DNA of 14,251 nucleotides from Allorhizocola sp044869915 (GTDB lineage Bacteria; Actinomycetota; Actinomycetes; Mycobacteriales; Micromonosporaceae), in assembly GCA_044869915.1 (NCBI GenBank), contig JBIOYB010000689.1, positions 1 through 14,251 on the forward strand, given 5' to 3'. Below, one piece after another: positions 6,561-12,354 of this stretch. The notes under the pieces were generated by a model that did not search any database, was not told the DNA's origin, and saw only the letters and a program-made list of their open reading frames with translations. A program made the position numbers and the translations under genes. Position 1 is the first letter of the stretch, and every line of letters begins with the position of its first letter.

Positions 6561-6717
6561 GCGACGCCACGGCTGTAGCGCCTAGGACTCCCGCGAGCCC
6601 GGGCCGCCACCCACGCGCCCACCTCGCGACGCCCAGCCACCGCGCAACGACGGGGCGACGCCACGGCTGTAGCGCCTAGGACTCCCGCGAGCTCGGGCCG
6701 CCAGCCACGCGCCCACC
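6561..6717. repeat. 63-bp direct repeat, two copies at 94-bp period
   Basis: 6561-6623 and 6655-6717 match at 61 of 63 positions (differences at 6599/6693 and 6610/6704). Each unit contains GTAGCGCCTAGGACTCCC. The near identity implies a recent duplication. No frame through it gives a recognisable protein. Confidence 0.9.
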
Positions 6718-6742
6718 CGGGCGGGCACCGTGTGTCGCCAGC

Positions 6743-6802
6743 CACCTCGCGACGGCGGGGCGGCCGGGCACCTCGCGACGGCGGGGCGGCCGTCCCGGCC
6801 GC
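6743..6802. repeat. 24-bp tandem repeat followed by a hairpin
   Basis: CACCTCGCGACGGCGGGG followed by CGGCCG occurs at 6743-6766 and again at 6769-6792, identical and 26 bp apart. The second copy runs into a perfect hairpin, GCGGCCG (6786-6792) and CGGCCGC (6796-6802), with a 3-nt loop. A related AACGACGGGGCGACG lies at 6646-6660. Confidence 0.85.
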
Positions 6803-7276
6803 TGGCACACGCCCCGGGCACACGCTCCGGGACGCCCCGAGCCCGTGGGCTTTGGTGACCCGGGCCCGCTTGAGCCATGGTCACTCGGGACACCGTCAAC
6901 AGCGGGGCCGACCAGGCGCAGTGAGCGGCGCCGGCGGCCGCTGGCTCGGAGACACGGGTGAACGCGCCGCCGGCCACCCGACGCTTGGCACCTCGTGTGC
7001 GCGGCGCCAGCGGGGCGGGGGCGCCGTAGGGCTTCCCGGCCGGGCCGCCGGCCGGCTCAAGCCTCGGCTGACCACGCCGCGAGGCCCCGCAGCCGCTCCC
7101 GCTGCTCGGTCAGTTGCACGGCCAGGTCGGTCTGCCGCCGCGGCCGCCGCCCAGAGCCATCGTCTCTCGTCGCTTCCACTTGGCTTGCCTTCAGCAGAGA
7201 TGGTTCGAGCAGGCCCCGCCATAGTAGACATATGGCTTCAAATTCTTCACTTCGCGCCAAGCGACGTAGCTGACGG
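6803..7276. other. Intergenic stretch, no defensible gene
   Basis: About 470 bp between the repeats and the MNIO promoter. Most is very GC rich. Around 7190-7265 the base composition drops, with A/T-rich words such as TTCAAATTCTTCACTT. Open frames exist on both strands but lack start signals and recognisable products. Confidence 0.45.
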
Positions 7277-7305
7277 CTGACAGTTGTCACGCAGGCGGAT
7301 AGCGC
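7277..7305 (+). promoter_or_regulatory. Promoter and inverted-repeat operator for the MNIO gene
   Basis: CTGACA (7277-7282), a 17-nt spacer and TAGCGC (7300-7305) form a plausible promoter. The inverted repeat TGACA-GT-TGTCA (7278-7289) covers the -35 element, a natural repressor position. Transcription would start near 7312, after the in-frame ATG at 7310, which supports a downstream start codon for the gene. Confidence 0.45.
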
Positions 7306-7348
7306 TGGGATGGTGCCGCAGTGGCGTGGGGAGGGGAAGATTGGGGGC

Positions 7349-8155
7349 GTGGGCGGTTTGGTGGCGGGCGTCGGGATCGGGTGGCGACCCGAGATTGCCG
7401 GAGTGGTAGGGGCGCTGCCCGGGGTGCGATTCGTGGAGTTTATCGCCGAATCGTTGGGCGCCAACAGGTTGCCCGAGCCACTGAGCGAGTTGCGGGCGCG
7501 AGGTGTGGCCGTGGTGCCGCACGGGGTGCGCCTGTCGCTGGGCGGGGCCGAGCCGGTGGACGCCGCGAGGGTGGCGCATCTGGCGCGCTGCGCCGAAACC
7601 GTCGGTGCGCCGCTGGTGAGTGAGCATATCGCGTTTGTGCGCGCGGGCGGGCTGGAGGCCGGGCATCTGCTCCCGCTGCCGCGCAGCGGCGAGGCCGTCG
7701 ACGCGGTGGTGGCCAACGTGCGGCGCGCGCAGGCGGACCTGCCCGTGCCGCTGGCGCTCGAGCCTATCGCCCAACTGTTCGACTGGCCCGACGACGAGCT
7801 GACGGAGGCCCAGTTTGTCACCGAAATCCTCGAGCGGACGGATGCGCTGCTGCTCCTGGACATCGCCAACGTCTACGCCAACGCCGTAAACCGCGGGATC
7901 GACCCACTGTCCAGTGTGGACGGCTGGCCGCTGGAGCGGGTCGCCTACGCTCACGTGGCCGGCGGGACCGTGCTGGAAGGGCTGTATCACGATACGCACA
8001 CCGATCCGGTGCCGAGCGAGGTCCTTGAGCTGGTTGCCGCGCTCCGCCCGCCCGCCCTCATGCTTGAGCGCGACGGCAGATACCCGCCCGGCGACGAGCT
8101 GCGGTCCGAATTGGACGCTCTGGCGGACGCGTCCGGACATGGGCGGGTTACATGA
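7349..8155 (+). CDS. DUF692 / MNIO-type multinuclear non-heme iron oxygenase
   Basis: A 268-residue DUF692 protein with a TIM-barrel fold. Characterised relatives (MbnB, TglH, ChrH) are di- or tri-iron enzymes that oxidatively modify Cys residues in peptides. Metal-site motifs are present in order: GWRPEI near the start, HGVRLSLGG (H58), SEHIAF (E92, H93), LALEP (E138), LLLDIANVYANA (D171, N174), AYAHVAGG (H202), HDTH (D215, H217) and LERDGRYP (E240). The start is placed at GTG 7349, after GGGGAGGGGAAGA (7328-7340); TTG 7358 and GTG 7361 are possible. ATG 7310 lies too close to the predicted transcription start. The stop overlaps the next gene by ATGA, so the two are translationally coupled. 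The natural substrate is unknown; the upstream Cys/Gly-tailed protein is the best local candidate. Confidence 0.9.
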   Translation: MGGLVAGVGIGWRPEIAGVVGALPGVRFVEFIAESLGANRLPEPLSELRARGVAVVPHGVRLSLGGAEPVDAARVAHLARCAETVGAPLVSEHIAFVRAGGLEAGHLLPLPRSGEAVDAVVANVRRAQADLPVPLALEPIAQLFDWPDDELTEAQFVTEILERTDALLLLDIANVYANAVNRGIDPLSSVDGWPLERVAYAHVAGGTVLEGLYHDTHTDPVPSEVLELVAALRPPALMLERDGRYPPGDELRSELDALADASGHGRVT

Positions 8156-8541
8156 GCGGCGGGGATCTGGCCCAGCGGCAGGCCGAGCTCGTGCGGGCGC
8201 TGGTCGCGGGCGAGGCCGTGCCCGACGGGTTCGACGCCGGCCGGATCGCCGCCGCCCGCAAGGCCTTGCTGCGCAAGCGCGCCCGCAACGTGCGCCGCGA
8301 CTGGCCGCACCTGGCCACACAATACGGCGACGGCTGGGAGCAGACGTTCGCCGCGTGGGCCGACGGCCGCCCGGCGTTGGGTGGCTACGAGTTCGCCAAG
8401 GCCCACCCGCCCACGACTCGCGCCGCGCGGATCGAACTGCTCGTGTACGAGGCCTGCCGGCGCCCGCTCTCCATCCGGATTGGACACCGCGCGCTCGTCG
8501 TCGCCGTGCGTGGCAGGGCGGTGTGGGTAAAGCTTTGGTAA
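8152..8541 (+). CDS. MNIO partner protein, SCO6045-like
   Basis: A 129-residue soluble protein. The N-terminal half is helical: AQRQAELVRALVAGEAVPDGFD, then AARKALLRKRARNVRRDWPHLA, and a middle segment GDGWEQTFAAWADGRP. The C-terminal part is predicted beta-rich (RPLSIRIGHRALVVAVRGRAVWVKLW). It resembles actinobacterial proteins annotated from S. coelicolor SCO6045, and its helical half recalls the N-terminal part of DUF2063-type MNIO partners. Such partners bind the peptide and present it to the oxygenase in characterised MNIO pathways. The ATG overlaps the MNIO stop codon by four bases, making coupled expression and complex formation likely. The partner role is inferred from position and faint similarity; the gene itself is secure. 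Confidence 0.75.
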   Translation: MSGGDLAQRQAELVRALVAGEAVPDGFDAGRIAAARKALLRKRARNVRRDWPHLATQYGDGWEQTFAAWADGRPALGGYEFAKAHPPTTRAARIELLVYEACRRPLSIRIGHRALVVAVRGRAVWVKLW

Positions 8542-8544
8542 CGT
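8539..8544 (+). promoter_or_regulatory. -10 box TAACGT for a leaderless SDR mRNA
   Basis: TAACGT overlaps the TAA stop of the partner gene and ends 7 nt before ATG 8552, with no SD between. The SDR gene may therefore have its own start point as well as read-through from the MNIO operon. Confidence 0.4.
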
Positions 8545-8551
8545 CCCCGGC

Positions 8552-9322
8552 ATGGACCTTGGGCTGGCCGGAAAAGTGTTCATCCTCACCGGCGCCTCGC
8601 GCGGGCTGGGCTTCGCGACCGCGCGATGCCTGGTGGCCGACGGCACCCGCGTCGTGCTTTCCGCGCGCGACGAGTCGCGCCTGGCCGGTGCGGTGGAAGA
8701 CCTCGGATCGGGGCAGGCTTTCGGCGTACCGGCGAATCTGGGAAATGAAGCGACCGCGGACCTGTTGGTCGGCGCGGCGATCGACCACTTCGGACGCCTC
8801 GACGGGGCCTTGATCTCGGTCGGCGGGCCGCCCCGCGGGACGGCCGCGCAGGTGACCGACGACCAGTGGCGGGAGTCCTTCGAAACCGTCTTCCTGGGCG
8901 CGGTGCGGCTGGCGCGCACGGTCGCGAGAGCGCTCCCCACGAGAGACGACGGCGGCGGCGCGATCGGGTTCGTGCTATCGAGCTCGGCCTGGATGCCGAT
9001 CCCGATGCTCGGCGTGTCCAACGCCCTGCGTCCGGGCCTGCTGGGCGTGGCCAAGGACATGGCCGACGAGTACGCGCCACGCGGCATCCGGGTGGTTTGC
9101 CTTCTCCCCCACCGCATTTTGACCGACCGCAACCGGGAGCTGTTCGCCGCGACCGGCGATGCCGCGAAGGCGCAAGCCGATGCCGAGGCGTCCATCCCGT
9201 TAGGACGGTTGGGCCAGCCCGAGGAGTTCGGCCGGGTGGCAGCCTTTCTGCTGTCCCCGGCGGCGAGCTACCTGACCGGGCTGGCCGTGCCGGTCGACGG
9301 CGGCGCGATCCGCGCCCTGTAG
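8552..9322 (+). CDS. SDR-family protein with degenerate catalytic motif
   Basis: A 256-residue short-chain dehydrogenase/reductase fold protein resembling 3-oxoacyl-ACP reductases. The nucleotide-binding TGASRGLG is at residues 13-20, with ARD (38-40) after the second strand. The region usually reading NNAGG is LISVGGPP (88-94). Ser residues are present (S143-S145), but the expected Tyr-x3-Lys falls on L153-GVS-N157 (LGVSNALRPG), and the usual PG after strand 6 is PH (186-187). The C-terminal GRLGQPEEFGRVAAFLLSPAASYLTG and VDGG are normal. It may use another residue, work as an ene-type or binding protein, or belong to the atypical SDR branch with LxxSN in this place. It lies 10 bp after the partner gene and is convergent with the lipoprotein gene. 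A link to MNIO chemistry is unproven. Confidence 0.85.
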   Translation: MDLGLAGKVFILTGASRGLGFATARCLVADGTRVVLSARDESRLAGAVEDLGSGQAFGVPANLGNEATADLLVGAAIDHFGRLDGALISVGGPPRGTAAQVTDDQWRESFETVFLGAVRLARTVARALPTRDDGGGAIGFVLSSSAWMPIPMLGVSNALRPGLLGVAKDMADEYAPRGIRVVCLLPHRILTDRNRELFAATGDAAKAQADAEASIPLGRLGQPEEFGRVAAFLLSPAASYLTGLAVPVDGGAIRAL

Positions 9323-9326
9323 AAAC

Positions 9327-9812
9327 CTATTTGCAGAGCGATTCGAGCTTGCTGCGCGGCGCCTGGTCGATGCCCTGGAGCACCGTCCGGATCTTGGCGG
9401 GGTCGGTGCCGGCCGAGTTCAGGTCGCTCTGCAGCTTGGTGGCCACGGCGACCTGGTCCTTGAGCGCCGCCTTGACCTCCGCGTCGGCCGCCTTGGCCTC
9501 CAGGTCGGCCGTCTTGGTCCGGTAGTCGGCCAGCAGCGTGGTCAGCTCGCCATAGGCTGAGGCGGCCTTGAGCGGGTCGGCCTGAGCGTTTTCGAGCGTG
9601 GCCCGATGCGTCGCGATCTTGGCCTGGGTGTCCGCGTCCAGCGTCTTCCACGCGGAGCACGTGGCCGCCTTGTCGGCCAGGCTGGTCTGCTGCTGGGCGG
9701 CGGTCGGTGTGCCCGTGGGCGAGCCGACCGGGGGCTGCGGGACGTCGGCGCAGGCCGCGGTCGCGAAAAGCGCCACGCCCGCGAGGGCGGCAGTGGCGAG
9801 TAAGCGTCGCAT
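9327..9812 (-). CDS. Secreted lipoprotein, helical, unknown function
   Basis: A 161-residue protein with a lipoprotein signal peptide: MRR, a hydrophobic core, and a lipobox ending TAAC with C21 as the lipidated residue. A Pro/Thr/Gly linker (22-40) follows, then a long Ala/Lys/Asp-rich helical region (about 45-155), probably coiled coil. Two Cys (C52 and C160, next to the last residue) could form a disulfide after export. The start is ATG 9812; a longer frame to 9866 puts 18 non-signal residues in front and overlaps the upstream gene. TACGCT at -12 to -7 and the lack of an SD suggest a leaderless mRNA. The gene follows the membrane protein gene by 25 bp on the same strand. It is separated from the SDR stop by only 4 bp. 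I do not recognise a family. Confidence 0.8.
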   Translation of the reverse strand: MRRLLATAALAGVALFATAACADVPQPPVGSPTGTPTAAQQQTSLADKAATCSAWKTLDADTQAKIATHRATLENAQADPLKAASAYGELTTLLADYRTKTADLEAKAADAEVKAALKDQVAVATKLQSDLNSAGTDPAKIRTVLQGIDQAPRSKLESLCK

Positions 9813-9818
9813 TCGGGC

Positions 9819-9824
9819 AGCGTA
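9819..9824 (-). promoter_or_regulatory. -10 box TACGCT for a leaderless lipoprotein mRNA
   Basis: Read on the minus strand, TACGCT is followed by six nucleotides and ATG 9812. It lies in the 25-bp gap after the membrane protein's stop codon. No clear -35 is seen. Confidence 0.45.
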
Positions 9825-9837
9825 CTGCACGCGCGCA

Positions 9838-11115
9838 TCACCAGGGCGTGCGCAGTACGGCTTCAATCACAATCGCTGTCAATGCTCCGACGCAGACGAG
9901 TAGCAGAGGCGACTCGACCGGCTCGCCGCCCTGCTCCTCCGGTGCGATCGCCGCGATGGTGAGCCACGGGAAGAACGGCAGCCACGCGTGCTCGACACCG
10001 CCCCGCGCCAGCCCGGCACCGACCGAGAACAGCACGGCGCTCGCCGCGCCCAGCAGGAACGGCCACCCGGGCGTGTTGCGCAACTTGCGCACACTCGCAT
10101 ACAGCGCCGGCCCGCACGCCAGCAGCAGCGCGCACACGCTGATGAGCCCCCACCACACCGCCGACCGCTCGGGCTCGACGGTTTTTGCGAAGTCGGCATA
10201 GGCGGTGCCCAGCCCGTCGGTCCACACGAACCCGGCCGCGCTCGCGCCGAGCACGGGTGCAAGCGCCCCAAGTCCACTGAACAAGTTAAGTGCCGCCCGC
10301 CGCCGGGCGAAATAAATGCCCACAATGGACAGTCCGAGCCACGCTGCGGCGTACGAGAAAAGCGCGGCGATGCCGAGCAGCAGCCCGGCGAGGATGGCCC
10401 AACCCGCGGCGCGCCAACCCCTGTTGCGCGTGGCGCGCAGCCCGGCGACGGTCATCGCGGCGGCGATGGTGAGCACGATCGCGTCCATCGAGACGGCGAG
10501 CCACACCGCGTACGGTGCGAGGATCAGCACTGGGGCGTAACGCCTTGCGGCATCCTCACCGCTTACGTCCCTTACGGCGCTGAGCACGAGGGGCGCGGAG
10601 AGCGCTCCAATGGCGGTCACGACGAGCGCCAGACCGAAGTGCCCGGTGACGCCGGCGCGCTGCAAAGCCCACAGCAGCAACACCGGCGCGGGCGGATGGC
10701 CCCGCGTCGCGGTGGTGTGCTCGGCGCTGCGGCCGGTGAACGTGCGCAGGTATTCGAGCGGGTCGTCGCCCACCTCGTTTACGTCACCCAAATAGCTGTC
10801 CGGAGTAAGGGATCGGGTCAGCCCGTCCAGGCCGTCCACAAGCGCCAGTGAAACCGCCCATGCGAACAACCCCACGCCCGAAAGCACTAACCAATTTTTT
10901 ATATGTGGACGCTTTGCCGCGAGCCAGACAACAATCCCAGCGACAGCGGGAGCCACAAGCGAAAGGGGCGAAATTTCGAACCTATAGCTTCCTAGAAAGG
11001 GTGCGCTCGCTGTGCCAAGTCTGGCCCCGCTCTCCACGGCCATCCACGTGACCAATAGACCTCCGCTGACCAGCAATAGCCAGCCGATCAGGTCATTGCG
11101 CTCACGGGTGCTCAC
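9838..11115 (-). CDS. Polytopic membrane protein, possible GT-C glycosyltransferase-like
   Basis: A 425-residue integral membrane protein from GTG 11115 (MSTRERNDLIGWLLL). I count roughly ten to twelve hydrophobic segments across the length, beginning at about residues 11-27. A soluble loop after the second or third segment contains DPLEYLRTFTGRSAEHTTATRGHPPAPVLLLWAL (about 119-152). The 'G-HPP--LLL' pattern there is like the first loop of GT39/ArnT-type lipid-linked sugar transferases, so a GT-C fold is a reasonable guess. No clear catalytic Asp-Glu or DxD motif can be assigned. A 17-codon longer frame exists, but it crosses the candidate -10 and inverted repeats upstream. It lies 25 bp upstream of the lipoprotein gene on the same strand; whether they work together is unknown. 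Confidence 0.75.
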   Translation of the reverse strand: MSTRERNDLIGWLLLVSGGLLVTWMAVESGARLGTASAPFLGSYRFEISPLSLVAPAVAGIVVWLAAKRPHIKNWLVLSGVGLFAWAVSLALVDGLDGLTRSLTPDSYLGDVNEVGDDPLEYLRTFTGRSAEHTTATRGHPPAPVLLLWALQRAGVTGHFGLALVVTAIGALSAPLVLSAVRDVSGEDAARRYAPVLILAPYAVWLAVSMDAIVLTIAAAMTVAGLRATRNRGWRAAGWAILAGLLLGIAALFSYAAAWLGLSIVGIYFARRRAALNLFSGLGALAPVLGASAAGFVWTDGLGTAYADFAKTVEPERSAVWWGLISVCALLLACGPALYASVRKLRNTPGWPFLLGAASAVLFSVGAGLARGGVEHAWLPFFPWLTIAAIAPEEQGGEPVESPLLLVCVGALTAIVIEAVLRTPW

Positions 11116-11123
11116 GACGCCAC

Positions 11124-11159
11124 ACGCTATCGGGTACCCGACACGAGTGCGCGTGTCGG
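11124..11159 (-). promoter_or_regulatory. -10 box TAGCGT with overlapping palindromes upstream of the membrane protein gene
   Basis: On the minus strand TAGCGT (11129-11124) ends 8 nt before GTG 11115, with no SD. Immediately upstream lie the perfect palindrome CGGGTACCCG (11131-11140) and the inverted repeat CCGACACG-n6-CGTGTCGG (11138-11159), in the position where a -35 or an operator would be. They could bind a repressor. Confidence 0.5.
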
Positions 11160-11197
11160 TTGGCAAGAAATTGATATCTAGCGCATGATCGTCGGAG

Positions 11198-11219
11198 GCG
11201 GTCTAATAGGGAAGACCGC
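11198..11219 (+). promoter_or_regulatory. Inverted repeat upstream of the HTH gene
   Basis: GCGGTCT (11198-11204) and AGACCGC (11213-11219) form a perfect 7-bp inverted repeat with an 8-nt spacer, ending 36 bp before the HTH start codon. It could be an operator for autoregulation or a 5'-UTR hairpin. Confidence 0.5.
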
Positions 11220-11255
11220 AAAGTCCGTATCGTCACTAGGACGTGAGGGAAAAGA

Positions 11256-11483
11256 ATGGCAGCCACCGGCACAGCTAGTACGACGGAGAAGGGTCGCCGG
11301 ATCGTCGGCACCGAACGTCAAACGCTCGCCAAGGATCTCGTGAAGCGTTACACCTCGGGCGAGAGCATCCGCGCTCTGGCCGCTTCGACGGGACGCTCTT
11401 ATGGGTTCATCCACCGGGTGCTCACCGAGTCAGGCGTTCAGCTTCGCCAGCGCGGCGGCGCCCGTCGGCGCAAAAAAGCATGA
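11256..11483 (+). CDS. Small helix-turn-helix DNA-binding protein
   Basis: A 75-residue basic protein. A disordered Thr/Ala-rich start is followed by a helix (ERQTLAKDLVKRYTSG, about 20-35) and a resolvase-like HTH, ESIRALAASTGRSYGFIHRVL (36-56). A Gly/Arg hinge and a Lys/Arg tail (RRRKKA) that could contact DNA complete it. This compact protein is, as I recall, widely conserved in actinobacteria, where it is usually annotated only as an HTH protein. The start ATG 11256 has a good SD (GAGGGA about 6 nt upstream). It is divergent from the membrane protein gene and followed by a hairpin, so it is probably monocistronic. Autoregulation through the palindromic DNA upstream is inference. Confidence 0.85.
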   Translation: MAATGTASTTEKGRRIVGTERQTLAKDLVKRYTSGESIRALAASTGRSYGFIHRVLTESGVQLRQRGGARRRKKA

Positions 11484-11491
11484 CCCTGCCG

Positions 11492-11518
11492 GCTGGCGAT
11501 AGCGTGGCTGTCGCCAGC
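11492..11518 (+). terminator. Hairpin after the HTH gene
   Basis: GCTGGCGA (11492-11499) pairs perfectly with TCGCCAGC (11511-11518), with an 11-nt loop, starting 8 bp after the stop codon. The sequence GCCGGCTGGCG that includes the left arm recurs at 11535-11545, just before the next start codon. Confidence 0.55.
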
Positions 11519-11547
11519 GAGCCGAATTTAGGAAGCCGGCTGGCGGC

Positions 11548-12297
11548 ATGAAGTCGACCGGCTTCCGCGTCGAAATCGACGGTCCAGTTGCGACGGTGAC
11601 ACTCGATCGCCCGTCCTCCCGCAACGCGCAGACCCCCCAGATGTGGCTGGAATTGGCGGCGGCGGGGCGCGAACTCAGCGGTGACATCAGGGTGGTTGTC
11701 CTCAAGGGCGAGGGCCCCTCGTTTTCCGCCGGCCTGGACCGAAACGCCATCCCCGCCGCGCTGGGCGAGATCAGCGCGTTGACACCTGACGATGCCGCTT
11801 CGCGGATAGCTGAATTCCAAGCCGCCTTCGATTGGCTGCGCCGCACCGACCTCATCACGGTCGCCGCGGTGCAGGGGCATGCGATCGGCGCCGGCTTTCA
11901 GCTCGCGCTCGCCTGCGATTTCCGTATCGCGGCTGAGGACGCCTCGTTCGCCATGGCCGAGGTCACCCTTGGCCTCGTTCCTGATTTGGGGGGTACGAGG
12001 AGACTGCTCGAGCTGGTCGGCTACGCCCGCGCGCTCGAGCTGTGCGTGACCGGCCGGCGGGTGCTCGCTCAGGAGGCGATGGCGCTCGGTGTGGTGAATT
12101 TGGTGGTGCCCGCCACAGAGCTCGAGTCCGCGACGGGAGACCTCGTGGCGGCCGTGCTCGCGGGCAACCGCGACGCCGTCGTGGAGATCAAGGCGCTGCT
12201 GGCCTCGGCGGCGCTGCGCTCGTTCGCCGAGCAGGAGCGCTTGGAGCGCGAGGCGCAGGTGCGCCGGATACGTGATCTCGCCGGTCTCGGCGAGTAG
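11548..12297 (+). CDS. Enoyl-CoA hydratase/isomerase (crotonase) family protein
   Basis: A 249-residue crotonase-fold protein. The oxyanion-hole segments are visible: SFSAGLDR (58-65) and the HAIGAGFQLALACD helix start (111-124). The second catalytic region reads FAMAEVTLGLVPDLGGTRRL (135-153), with E138 at the place of the hydratase Glu164. At the position of Glu144 (GGGCEL in rat hydratase) there is Gln (Q118), so classical two-Glu hydration is doubtful; isomerase, hydrolase or other CoA chemistry is possible. Acyl-CoA binding is expected. ATG 11548 gives the family N-terminus; the SD is weak, with GGAAG (11531-11535) 12 nt away. It follows the HTH gene after a hairpin and precedes the ABC transporter with a probable promoter between, so co-regulation is uncertain. 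Confidence 0.88.
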   Translation: MKSTGFRVEIDGPVATVTLDRPSSRNAQTPQMWLELAAAGRELSGDIRVVVLKGEGPSFSAGLDRNAIPAALGEISALTPDDAASRIAEFQAAFDWLRRTDLITVAAVQGHAIGAGFQLALACDFRIAAEDASFAMAEVTLGLVPDLGGTRRLLELVGYARALELCVTGRRVLAQEAMALGVVNLVVPATELESATGDLVAAVLAGNRDAVVEIKALLASAALRSFAEQERLEREAQVRRIRDLAGLGE

Positions 12298-12316
12298 GAA
12301 TGTCGCACGCCCGGGA

Positions 12317-12348
12317 TAGGTTTACTCCACTAGATCGTGATGTGGAGG
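12317..12348 (+). promoter_or_regulatory. -10 box TAGGTT and strong SD for the ABC transporter
   Basis: TAGGTT (12317-12322) matches the actinobacterial -10 and implies transcription from near 12329. GGAGG (12344-12348) lies 6 nt before GTG 12355 and fixes that start. No convincing -35 is present. Confidence 0.55.
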
Positions 12349-12354
12349 TTGCGC

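Noticed and set aside
6413..6679. Plus-strand frame running from the Gly tail into the repeats
   Set aside because: It is an out-of-frame reading of the GGC/GGT codons; the TIGR04222 frame has a clear stop at 6487-6489.
7232..7273. 13-codon plus-strand ORF MASNSSLRAKRRS
   Set aside because: Short and basic with no SD or -10 at a useful distance; chance is the simplest explanation.
7057..7290. Minus-strand 77-codon frame from GTG 7290 (VTTVSRQLRRLARSEEF)
   Set aside because: It reads like a helical, Arg-rich small protein and is divergent from the MNIO gene. However, it has no SD, uses codons rare in this DNA (ATA, CTA, TGT), and its start lies on the MNIO promoter palindrome. It may be a decayed gene.
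7247..8788. 513-codon minus-strand frame opposite the MNIO and partner genes
   Set aside because: Low-complexity Arg/Gly/Pro translation; the plus strand encodes conserved enzyme motifs, so this is a shadow.
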